Shown piece after piece: positions 45,938-56,209 of a DNA stretch of 64,000 nt. This DNA is from Arthrinium phaeospermum (taxonomy: Eukaryota; Ascomycota; Sordariomycetes; Amphisphaeriales; Apiosporaceae). Within the stretch, counting starts at the first letter, position 1; each line of letters starts with the position of its first letter. The position numbers were made by a program, and so were the translations under genes. A model generated the notes under the pieces. The model searched no databases and was not told where the DNA came from. It saw only the letters and a program-made list of their open reading frames with translations. Location: the NCBI GenBank assembly GCA_006503535.1, contig QYRS01000008.1:2418001-2482000 (forward strand), read 5' to 3'.

Positions 45938-47289
45938 GGTTGCGGGAAGGAGGAACAATTACTTAGCCAGCCAGGTAATCCTCTATTATTAAAATATACA
46001 CGGGTACCAGAAACGAAACGAAGGTCAGGTAGTACAGATGAAGCTTTGATGTTTGGTGGAAAGTGTTTCCCAAAAAGAATATATAAACCAAGAAGATGGG
46101 CCGTCACGCAAAAGTATGAACAGCGGCGCGGGATGCTACATATGTAAGATGGCAGATGACAAGTCGCTTGGCTGTTTGGGGTCTAGAACCACATTGTTAG
46201 TTGCTATACACGGGGTTAAGGTACCGGGAGAATCCCCACACCCATGCATTCAGGAACAAGGCGCCCCGCCCCTCCACGTTACGAAAGAGGCAGCACCAAT
46301 GGCGCATCCAGGGGCTGTTGGCTGGGCTTCAGATTTCACCAAAGAAGGTGGCGCAGGTGCTAAACTGAAGTTTTGCTCAGCTAGCCTAGCACCTAGCCGC
46401 AAGGTCGAGTGGCACCCGGCTCCCGAGGTGCCGTTGCGAAAGTCGAAAAGTCCAAGGGTTGGTCGCATCTAACACGGCGGACGGTTCAGCAGGCAAAGGC
46501 CCGAGAAACAAATCAATGATGTGTCGTCTGGACTCGACGTTGCACCCAAGGCACCTTGGCCACGGGGCGACAGGGACCCACGGTTCTTGGGGAGTTTTGC
46601 TGGGCAATGGGCCTGGGCGCGAAAAGACCCCCTTGTATCAGAGTTGTCACAGATCAAGAGGGATTGGCTGCACGCCGAGCCTGAGCAGCAGGATCTGGCC
46701 TCAACCTCTTCGTCACTGCCGGCCAAGCGCAAAGGAAGAAACGAAGGGCCGCGTGGCATTTCTCTTCGGAGTGGCAGGGTCGCATTCTGGACTTCGCCGT
46801 CTCAGGTAATCAATTTGTTTCTCGATGTCGTGAGCAGCACGGACGGGGGGTCCTTTTACTGGCTAAATTTGGTAAACTAGCATCGGATCGCCAAGACCAA
46901 TCCCGGCAAAGAGGACCTCAGCGACAGAAATCTCCGACTGGCCAGGTCTCCTCAAGAATAAGAAGTTCTACAGGATATTATCACAGTAATACCCAACTCA
47001 TTTATACATTCGACTGCTTGTGGGGTTCGATCCCCAAAGGCGTCCAAATATTGGTCCAATCAGTTGATTGGCGGACCAAACAAACGGGAGACACGGAGAC
47101 CTTCTCCCGCAATGCCTGGACGGTAGTTGCCATATGCATTGGAGCTTGAGCGTGTGTGTACCACGGCCGCGGCAGCGGGCTATGCCTAGGCACATGAGAT
47201 GACAGAAGGTTGATTTCCAGTAGGTGCAGGACTCATGAGTCAAGCTGCGATGGTGGGGTTTTCAGCCGCCCAACGTGAGGGTGTTATGA
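45938..47289. other. Intergenic with a dispersed 34 bp repeat
   Basis: About 1.35 kb with no supported gene. The sequence at 46940-46973 (TCTCCTCAAGAATAAG core) is a copy of 9839-9872. At 47020-47045 the plus strand contains GGTTCGATCCC inside a TGGGG/CCCCA stem, which resembles a T-arm but has no tRNA body. Confidence 0.45.
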
Positions 47290-47880
47290 AACATCCCACC
47301 TCGCCGTTGCCAAAAGGTTCTCCTTGAATCGCAAAACACCGTCCTCGTCCTGTTTGTTGATCTGATATGTGATAGATCCGTTTTGGATCTTGAACGGCAA
47401 AATTTGATCGAGGTTCAACATCTCGACGGATCTCAACGATGTTGATTAGGTGGCCACGATGCAGTGCTCCCCCAAGTTCATGGTCAAAAGCGTCTTGCCT
47501 TGCATCCAATATGCAGAAGGCCGCATGCGGGCAAGCACGATGTAGACAGGTCTTTTCCTGCCGTGGAATTTCCTGTCGTGGAATTTCCTGCGGTGGAAAT
47601 TCTTGCACACTGGTCGAAAGCTCGACGATGGTGGGTGGCTCTCGCCTGGCCCTTTCGGTACGTCAGCTTCCTCAGTCACCGGATACAATGCTGCGTCGCA
47701 ATGGCTCTTTGGTTTCATTTCCAATCACTTTCCATTTTTCTTTCCGTATATTTCGATATGGTACTCGATAGGCTATCGTGGGGCTACCCTATGCGAAGCT
47801 GTCCTGGTGGGGGCTTCGGAGAGGATAGGCTCGCATCTTTCCACACGCTGCTAAGCGGGCATATGGCTGGCCATGAATGA
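47290..47880 (+). repeat. Segmental duplication flank, unit 1
   Basis: This ~590 bp block is a degenerate copy of 50760-51335. Shared order of landmarks: TGCCAAAAGG(T/C)TCTCCTTGAATC, a GACAGATCC/GATAGATCC plus TTTGGATCTTGA pair, a GTGGAATTTCCTG/GTGGAATCTCCTG motif, AATCACTTTCCAT/GATCACTTTCCAT, GATAGGCTNCNNTGGG, TTCGGAGAGGA and CTACACGCTGCTA-like ends. No open frame is conserved, so the block is non-coding and duplicated together with the J-like genes. Confidence 0.6.
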
Positions 47881-48677
47881 TGGGTGGGTGGTGCCATGCG
47901 AGGCGTCGAGCTCAAGTCCGTGCCTTCACATGAAGAAGTCATCTCCTGGGTCGGCCGGGAATAAGCCTACTGTCGCATCCCATGGCAGTGGCTTGACTCG
48001 GAAATAATTTCCTTGGGCAGGTAATGTGCAATCAATGAAACGCGCATGAGAGGTCGCACAATTCAATTGATATTTCCAAGGAAACCTTCCAAGAATGGTG
48101 GTCCGGAGCCCCCGGGAGGCGTGCTACTCCAACAATGCTTGAGCGTCAGATATACATACAAAATGCCAACGTGATTGTTCAGAGAACCTCTTCGTACCGG
48201 TATACCTCGCGAAGTTCGGGACGGCGTCAACATATGAATGTATGTCAGACATCCGCGTTCTCGCTGACCCGGACCCTATTCGAAGCCTGCCGGCCCTCCC
48301 TAAGTCAAACCACCGCAGCCGGTGCCGAAATGGTGAGATGGCTTTGCTAGGAACAGTCGGAGATCGCCCTTTTTGATCGAAGTACCTCGAGCTACGTGAG
48401 GGTATGGAGGCTGTTGGGTAGCGTGCCATGCGCAACCAAATGGGGTGTAGAGCCCCGAAGCTCCATTGGCGGCCGTATCAAAGATGACCTGTCCAGCTGA
48501 CGGGAACCCTTCGGACGTCGTTCGCACGAAGTCCAGCGTCAGCGAATGTAACCAGCAAGCAATTGTTCGCGTTAATACAAGATGGCACCCCTCCTCTGGG
48601 AGCTCGCTGGTTCTCCGTCTGGGATTTATGATCGTAATCGCCTCTCGGGGTCTCCTCGGGATCTCAGGAGCGAAGTC

Positions 48678-49349
48678 ATGGCGACTGTCCCGCACACTCA
48701 AGACGGCTGGCCCGTAGATTGGCATCGAGACTACTACGCGGAGCTCGGAATTGCCTGGGACGCGGATGAGCACACACTCCTCGCGAGATGGAACGAGATT
48801 AGTATGAAAACTTTTCTTTTCTATCTATATATTCCTATTCTTTTTTTTTTTTTTTTTTTTTTTTTCTTTTTTTTTTTTTTACTTTCCTCATTGCCAAGTT
48901 GGATCGGAACAACTTCTGACTGAAACGTCCCGAGGAAAGTCGAGGCTTTCAAGATGCTTTCCAACCCCCTCTATCATGCCTACTATCAAGGCCGTGTCGA
49001 CCAGTTCTGGGCCGACTCTCACACAGACGCCTACGCTGGAGAGCCCGCGCCCGCATCGCTGCCATACAATGAGGAATGGTACAGTTACACCGACAACCAG
49101 AGAGGCCAACAGCCCCGGGACGCATTCGTGCCACGCAATGAGCAAGGCTATGGTCCCGCCGACAACCAAGCTTGCCAGGAATGCCGCCAAGATGGGTCTT
49201 TCCTACAAGCTGGGGGGCGTGCCGGCCGCCCTAGCGCGGCGCCGGCCAATGTGAGAACCAGGAGCTATAGACACATCCCAAACAACCGTATGCATGTCTA
49301 CGAAACAGAGCCAGTCAACCACTCAGGGCGGCGCCGAAGGGCCCAGTAG
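48678..49349 (+). CDS. J-domain-derived protein, copy 1 (no HPD)
   Basis: Model: join(48678..48801,48940..49349), 177 aa. Exon 1 encodes a J-domain-like helix I-II: HRDYYAELGIAWDADEHTLL then ARWNEI. The 138 bp intron contains a run of about 40 T interrupted once by C (48841-48880). The acceptor GGAAAG at 48939 joins in frame to EAFKMLSNPLYHAYYQGRVD, the helix III-IV part (A-F-K-x-L-S-x-P-x-x-x-x-x-Y). The loop where DnaJ proteins have HPD is missing altogether. A nearer acceptor at 48900 would keep more loop but breaks the frame. The tail (EEWYSYTDNQRGQQ, NEQGYGPADNQACQE) shares DNQ-type motifs with copy 3. It probably cannot stimulate Hsp70. Confidence 0.6.
48802..48939 (+). other. Intron with long poly-T tract
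   Basis: Intron of copy 1. Donor GTATGA at 48802. The T tract at 48841-48880 has two runs (24 and 14 T) split by a C. Such a run is unstable in replication and hard to sequence, so the exact length is uncertain. Confidence 0.55.
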
Positions 49350-49639
49350 GGCCTAGAGGAGGGCAAGGGCAGAAAAAGGCACGAGAGAGGGTACGCGGGG
49401 AGCAACTCGCCTATATCGGGTTATCGCACAAAGAGGTGGTTCTTGCTGATGGGACGTTCGTTGTTGTTGGGGACGGGGTGTCAATCGGTCGGTCCTGGGT
49501 TCGACATGGCGCTCGGCGTCATCGCTTCATTCCTTTCTTTCTCTTACAAAAGGTCGCAGGTGTTTGGGGGAGATGGTATAAAGAGGAGTCAAGCTTGGTT
49601 TACTTATGTGTCACGAGTTACGAATTGATGTCAATGTCT

Positions 49640-50390
49640 TTCAGTCTCATAATCATGTCGTGTAGTTTGAAATGTCCGGTCTGGCGCACTACAGATTCCA
49701 TCGCCTTCATCTCCGTGGACAGAGGCTTCGAGGTGGCTAGAAAGGGAGTACAATGGAGGAATGGCAAGGCCGATGCTCGCAAGTCCCATATAGGACCATG
49801 AAGGCGTGAGATCGGAAGCCGTCAATTCAATTCGACTCTTCAAGACCAAACAGCCCGCAATCCGGTACCCCAGAACGACGCCCATCGGGATCACCAAATT
49901 ACGCTCCAGGTTCTCCAGCTCGTACCTGTACTAGTCCAGCAGGCGATGGCCCGCGATGAGGCATTGGCCGGCAAGTGCGGTAGAGTACATGTACCCCTTG
50001 AGAGTCAACGACAGAAACTTTCCGGATGCCACGTTCGACCCCATGCACAAGACCAGCAGGCCGGAATGGATGAAGGAGCCAACTCCTTTCGAATTCTCCT
50101 TCTTCATCATGTGACGGACGGTCGACGGAGCCAAATAGGGGATGCGTCCATCACACCCTTGGGTACTAAACAACATCGCTGTCCCCGGCACATACCCCAT
50201 TGCTGACGCAAGAGACGATCATCGCGAAGCTGTGAGACAAGAAGTATATCGCAATTGCGGATATCTCTGCGTTGATCGACGTGGTTTCCTGGTATCTTAT
50301 GCATTACGCCCATCATTCTTGTTTCTGCGACGCCAGCGAACCCTGACGACCAAAGCAAGCTGTTGTCGCGGACGGAAGATCGAGCCAAGC
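49640..50390 (-). pseudogene. Possible membrane-protein relic
   Basis: Minus-strand frames give hydrophobic pieces in order: NAEISAIAIYFLSHSFAMIV (about 50265-50206), GVGSFIHSGLLVLCMGSNVA (about 50090-50030), then VIPMGVVLGYRIAGCLVLKS (about 49895-49836) and SWSYMGLASIGLAIPPLYSL. The frames differ and stops intervene, so any gene is broken. I could not name the family. Confidence 0.3.
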
Positions 50391-50759
50391 CAGCCTCAAC
50401 CTCCGAAGCTATTGACTCTCTCGGAACTTCCCAGTGTGGTTTTAATTGAGCAGAACTGTATTTGTCCTTTTCTATGTTGTTTACAGGTCTTCATCCAAGT
50501 CCTAGTGTAAGCAGTGGCGTAGATCGGGGACATAGACACGCTTTCGGGGAGCGTGATAAATGAACGGACATTCTTCTCCAAGAGAATATAAGGGAGGTGG
50601 GAGAAACAAATACCATCCGCTCGCCAGCGTTTTCCCTGTGGACATGTGGGATAAGGGGTTCGGGCAGCCGGGGCCCCGTGAACCTTGGCACGTCGGCGAC
50701 CTGACCTGGGGGTGCACCGGGAAATGGGGGGACATTGGAATCAGCCTCCATCCACTACA

Positions 50760-51335
50760 ATCAGGTGCCAAAAGGCTCTCCTTGAATCACGAAAGAAATC
50801 GGCATGTTTATTGATTTGTGACAGATCCACTTTGGATCTTGAGCAACATTGATTCTCCAGATTCATATCCCAGCGGATCTTGATGGCATCGGCTGGATGG
50901 CCACCGTGCTCCCGGCTTCTCAGCCAAATGCGTCTTACTCACTACAACCTTGCATGGCATATGCAGAAGACCACTTACATGCAGGCACGATACATCCAGG
51001 CACCTATCGTGGAATCTCCTGCACACATTTAGGAAGCTCAACTATGGCTCTCGCATGGCCCCTTTGATATGCCATCTTCCTCGGTCCTTGGAGGCCATGC
51101 TTCGTGGCGATGACTGCTTGGCTTTGTTACTGATCACTTTCCATATACACTTCCATGTCATGTGTCTTGATACGAAGATTGATAGGCTGCCATTGGGCCT
51201 TCCTATGTAATGATCTGTCCTGGTTTGGTCTTCGGAGAGGAAGGCTGGCGATACAGCAGAGGAGAGTATGGGCTCGAATCTTCCTACACGCTGCTAGGAA
51301 GACACGTAGCTGGCCACAGGTGCATGGTGGCTGCG
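50760..51335 (+). repeat. Segmental duplication flank, unit 2
   Basis: Degenerate copy of the 47290-47880 block, same orientation, lying upstream of J-like copy 2 as the first block lies upstream of copy 1. It is followed by further shared promoter-side sequence (CAAGCAGTGAGGC at 51415 and 52986; GGTGGCTTG(C/T)TC at about 51622 and 53143). Confidence 0.6.
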
Positions 51336-51853
51336 ACAAACCACGTTAGCCATGGCAATTCTCACATCATTCTTTCCAATCAACTGTTTCGCGCCGGGTC
51401 GTTGCCCATGGTCAAGCAGTGAGGCTCATATTGGATGGACCGCTGGGAGCAAACCCGATCACACCATGAGCAGGGGTCTAGAGCGGATGGGCGCAATGCC
51501 AATGGCAATGGGGAGGCGTACTCGAGAGACGATGTTTGCACGCCACGTATGTATGCGGCATGCATGGTGCTTTTGTCTAGGAGTAGCTCAAAAGTCTTAT
51601 AAGCCGACTGTGAGCGGCGGTGGCTTGCTCGGCGGGACACCGTTGGGCATCCCAGAAATACAGCGTGCTGATGGCGCTGCCTGAACAAACCGATGTCTGC
51701 TGAATATATAAATGCACCGAAGGCGACATTCGAAACGCGGAGAGTCACCTCTACATGGTGACCTTTCAACACCCTTGCCGTCTTTCGGTTCTGGTATCAT
51801 TTCCTCATCTAAGTAGACAACCCACCAACGTCCAAGGCCACTTCGGGACTCCG

Positions 51854-52446
51854 ATGTTCGAAGCCAGCAGAGACTACTACCAGGACTTTGATGTCGACAA
51901 GCGGGCAACCGAGAAAGAGATCAGGGAACGATGGATGAAATGGGGTACGGCAACTTCCCTTCCCTCCCTTCCCTCCCTCCCCCCCTTCGCTCCATCCTTA
52001 TTATACCTACCAGGTCAAAACGACCGGAGACTAACTCGCTGAACACAGCCGCGGGTTACCGCCCAAGCCATCAGTATGAGTACAACCAGTTATTCTTGGA
52101 AAAGATGCATGCCTTCAACGTGATCGGGTGTCCAGAAGTGCGCAAGCAATACGACCACGCACGGCGCCAGCTCAAGGGTCAAAAGACTGCCACCTCATCC
52201 ACTGACGACGCCGCTGTCTCAGTGCTGCCCCAGCCACACGGTTACCGCAGCTGCATGCCCGGGTTTGATATCCAGACGACGAACAAGTCGTATTCGATGG
52301 ATGCTCCGGGCGGGATACATGTCGAGTACCATGAGCAGACGAGGAAGGTCAAGCACCGCTCCGGCCGGGCGGATCACCAGCTCCACATGGACGACTTCTT
52401 TGCGAAGCCACCTCTGCAACTAGAGTGGCCAGCCAACGACGGATAG
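51854..52446 (+). CDS. J-domain-derived protein, copy 2 (RPS in place of HPD)
   Basis: Model: join(51854..51944,52049..52446), 162 aa; intron phase 1, in the same place as in copies 1 and 3. Helix I-II reads SRDYYQDFDVDKRATEKEIR then ERWMKW; after the intron comes AAGYRPSHQYEYNQLFLEKM and HAFNVIGCPEVRKQYDHARR. The alignment with a canonical J-domain (YHPDxNxxxxxxFxxIxxAYxVL..xxRxxYD) is clear, but HPD is replaced by RPS. The tail has no SR-type repeats. The HPD triplet is required by known J-proteins to activate Hsp70, so this is J-like in the sense of type IV proteins. Confidence 0.65.
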
Positions 52447-53357
52447 AGAAGCCGTCCTTGGTATTGACCAGAAAAGCATATGTGGCTGTTGTGGCTGCTG
52501 TATTGCGATGGACTAGACGGAGTGGAACGGGTAGGACCAGGAATCTACCAGACATTTATGGCGCTGAGGTCGAGAATCCTTCATTTATGTTCTGGATCTG
52601 GCGTTGGCGTTGTTTTTGGCTTTCTCTCATGTGGAACGTTTGAAACGGGTGCTTCGTGATGGAGTTTCAGTTTGTTTCTTCCTCATTATAATTACGAGGT
52701 ATGAATTGACGACCCTTTGCAACTTCGTAAATGGACGTCTTTCGGTGGAGGGCCAACAAGTTTCCATTCAATTATATGTGCGCTCATCCGAGTTCCCGCT
52801 CACAATCCGGGTTCATTTCTCGCCAAAACCAGATGATCATGGTAAGCAGCCCACGGCACAAGAAATCTCTTGAGGTCCAATCCGACAATCAGGGTGATGA
52901 TCCCCACCAGCCTCATTATCGGAACTAACTCCCTTGGCTAGATCGACAGGCGCACCGCTGTATCCAGGACGATGGCGACAGGCAAGCAGTGAGGCGCGCA
53001 TCAGAAGAACCGCCGGAAACCGCGTCCCGATCAGTGGTTTCAGAACAGGTGAAGTAATGACGAGAGGGATGGCGAGGCGCACTTTTAGGAATGTCTCGAC
53101 GTTAGCTTTTCGCGAAGCCCCGAGGCTTCATTGGCCACCGATGAGGTGGCTTGTTCAGCTGGACGAGGTTGGGCATCGCGTCGCTGAAACCTGGCGCACC
53201 AGTTAGGCTACCTAACACACCAGGGCTGATATGAATACAATATCAAGTTCGTCTCCCGCTTAGGAAATCCGACTGGTTCTCTTGTCTGGAAACTTTAGAC
53301 GCAGTGATTGTTCTCGCAGACGCTCAAGCAAATCCAAGACCGTGTCACGCAGCCGCA
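52447..53357. other. Intergenic, promoter side of copy 3
   Basis: About 0.9 kb without a supported gene. It contains sequence shared with the upstream region of copies 1 and 2: CAAGCAGTGAGGC at 52986 and GCCCCGAGGCTTCATTGGC at 53120 (copy 1 has GCCCCGAAGCTCCATTGGC at 48452). Confidence 0.5.
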
Positions 53358-54217
53358 ATGCGCGATTTCGATGCCAACCGAGACTACTATGCGGAGCTCG
53401 GACTCCGCGATCGTGCTGATGGGCATGAGATTGCCGCGAGGATGCAGCAACTAGGTATGTATGCATCGAAAGGCCCCCATTTCCACTATCAAGGCACACC
53501 AGACATAGAGAGCTGACCACCAAAGGCGTCGCACAATCTCCATCGGGAGACCTGGCACCCAAGCCCATCCCCACACACCTCAACCAGGCGTACAACGTGC
53601 TGGCCGATCCATATTGGCGCGGCGCGTACAATGAACGGCGGCGCTGGTACAGCGACCAGCAAGCAGCGCCACACCAGGTCGTACAATACGATCCCGCCGA
53701 GGCCCAGCATTATCAGGAACCCTCCTCAGGTGCGGAGGTGTTTTTCGCAGAGCAAGGCTATGATATCGCCGCGAACGAGCAATACCATGAGCGCCAGAGC
53801 GCATTGGTGCCCTATGCCGAGACGGTTCAGTATTCAGCTGACAACCAGGCTTATCAAGAACACCCCAGTGAGTTGGTCCAGTACACTGGGGATCGTGTCG
53901 ACCCTCCTGGACTTCCACCGATCAACGTGAACATTGCGTCGGCACATCTACATGTCCACCACCACAATACATGGGTAGACAGCCGCTCAGAGCGAGCACG
54001 GGAGGAACGCAAAAGTGGCAGGGGTAGACTGGAGAGTGGTACTAGCAGGGACAAGGGCAGAGACAGGGGCAAGAGCAGAGTTAGAGGTAGAGATAAGAGT
54101 AAAAGCAGAGACAAGGGTAGGAGCAAGAGCAGAGGCAGAAGCAAGAGTAGGCCAAGACGCAGGAGCGTGTGGACGTATAAGAGAGTAGGCCTTTTCGGAG
54201 CCTTGTTCGGATTTTGA
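53358..54217 (+). CDS. J-domain-derived protein with basic SR/RD-rich tail, copy 3
   Basis: Model: join(53358..53454,53526..54217), 262 aa; intron phase 1 (CTA G | GC). Helix I-II: NRDYYAELGLRDRADGHEIA then ARMQQLG. After the loop (QSPSGDLAPKP, no HPD) comes LNQAYNVLADPYWRGAYNER, helix III-IV. The middle contains EQGYDIAANEQYHE and YSADNQAYQEHPSELVQYTG, related to copy 1. The C-terminal ~80 residues are strongly basic (RDKGRDRGKSRVRGRDKSKS), ending YKRVGLFGALFGF, and are encoded by a purine-rich minisatellite (about 54040-54160). The basic tail could bind RNA or direct the protein to the nucleus. Confidence 0.65.
54040..54160 (+). repeat. Purine-rich minisatellite coding an SR/RD-like tail
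   Basis: Imperfect repeats of the word (A)GACAAGGGCAG(A/G) and AGCAGAGGCAGAAGC-type units in frame within copy 3, giving alternating Arg/Lys with Ser, Asp and Gly. Confidence 0.6.
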
Positions 54218-56209
54218 TCAAAAGGCACATATAGCATTAGCCCTTGAAGTTGATGGGACGGTGCTGAGATCCGGGTAACGGTAGTTTCCGCCTTCAACAT
54301 GGCTTGGTTTTATCATTGCTTCCTTCCCTTATCTTACGAAACCCGGTACAAATCTTGGGGATATGTTCGCAAATGGGAGTTAACCTTGGCGTACCCAATA
54401 CGAGCTATGAACTGTAAACAATCCTCTCACAGTGTCATGGCCGTGTCGCGGGTTCTTAACTGTTTGATCTTTGCCATGCCGCAGGGTCGACGAGCTCAAG
54501 TCTGATGTCAACAAACTCAGTTCCATCACACGGTAGGCTGGCCTGTGGATCGGAAGCAATTGTAGGGGAAGGATTGAGTATGAGTGAGCATATCCCCGAT
54601 GAAAGGGAGAGGATATGTGGTCACTAGCTTCCGGTGGCTCTCATAATTGCCTACAATACACATACTTGATCTCTCTTGGACACTATCTCCAGTAAGCCCC
54701 AATACTCACGTAATGCCAGCTCATGAAAACGTCTCGAGTGTTGCCAGATCCCAGAGCGAAGCAGCGGCGCGTAGGGTCGGCGACCTTCGTAAGGAGACAC
54801 AAGGAAGGAGCTGTGATAAGTTGCATCTATTTGAGCGCCGTTATCCGTCCAGACATGGAGCAGGGAGGTCGGGGGTCCCGGGGAACACAGGGTTCATGTA
54901 TATGTACTGATGGTGTGTTCGGCGACTTGGGCGCTGCGGGGAGTGGGGAAGAGAGTGGAAGGAGATAGCGCCCCCACGACCGGCCTCCATTCCCTACAAT
55001 CAGGTGCCCGCGGGCCCTGAGTATCAGCCACTGACTATCCTTGAAGCGACGGGGACCTCACCCAACTGCCGGCGACCTCACAACCTAGCTAAGCCTAGTA
55101 CCTTGCAGCAGCTGGGGAGGAAGTACTTACATACTGCACATCGGCGACCTGGCATCCAGACAAAGGAATTATGTCGGGGTGCAGTTACATTGGAAAGTGT
55201 GGACGCCGAGAAGAGCCAGTTGCCAGTTGACTCGAGCATCTCACGCCTCAGGACGATATGTCTGACATTTTCCAGCGCTTGCAACTCCCACTTTCAGACT
55301 TGCAGCACCATACTTTCACCTTCATTCAATCAATCAGACTCGCCGGGTTTTTCGTCACGTTAAATCATAATCTAGATCACTCACCCAGGGATGCATGCAG
55401 AATGCCAAGCAAGATTGCGCCGTAGACGGCGACCTTGGGAGATATCCCCGTCGCCCCGTAAGGTCGCCGAAGCTGACCTACCCGCCCCTAGCCAAAGCCA
55501 ATAGGGGACACCCCCAGGCCCCACTGAAGCCCGAAGTCCCGGGGACCACACAGGGGCCTGGCACATTACCTGCCGTCCACCTCCCTTGACTACAACTCTG
55601 ACAACCAAGCTTTTTTCTTTTCAGCCGCCCAGCACACGCATGGTGGTATCCCAGGTGATCATATTACCCCCTTGATGCGTCTATCGTATAAGCTAAATCC
55701 ACTGCATGTGATGAGTCCAAGCAAGTAAGGATGCCCAGACGTGGCGTTACACGTGCGGCCCTCGCGAAGACCAGCAGCCAGCAGCAGAAGAAGAAATATG
55801 GAGGTCGCGAATGTGATGGGCAGTATAAGCAGGGGGGAGATTGCATGCATGCATGCATATGTGACAAGACATGGAGTAAGGTGATAGAAAGTATAGTATA
55901 AGATGACGGTCGCCGTAATATATATAGTAAGATATTCTTGATATTTTTCTCTCTGATTGTCCCGCCCAGGAAAGCCAAGAACGTTGCTGCTTTGTTGAAA
56001 GATCACCAACCAATCCCATCCCCAAAACTCCACCAACTCCATCCCGATATTGTTACATCGTGCTTGTGTCTTACGACCACCCGCCATTTCCCACATTTTA
56101 AGCTATAAGAAGCAGGCTCTGTCCCCCAAAGTCCCAAGATAAATAAATCCCACATTTTGTTGTTGTTGAAATCCCACCGCACCTCTCTCTGTCTCACACA
56201 CTTTCTCTG
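54218..56209. other. Intergenic, repeat-containing
   Basis: About 2 kb between J-like copy 3 and the stop of the Zn(II)2Cys6 gene. Sequence near 54985-55012 (CCTCCATTCCCTACAATCAG) resembles 50742-50767, so pieces of the duplicated units extend here. GCATGCATGCATGCATAT at 55842-55859 is a simple repeat. No coding frame seen. Confidence 0.45.

Noticed and set aside
47020..47050. T-arm-like sequence TGGGGTTCGATCCCCA
   Set aside because: No A box, anticodon arm or acceptor stem can be formed around it on either strand.
48954..49349. Separate gene starting at ATG 48954
   Set aside because: It is better explained as exon 2 of J-like copy 1, since the upstream residues (EAFK) continue the J helix III in the same frame.
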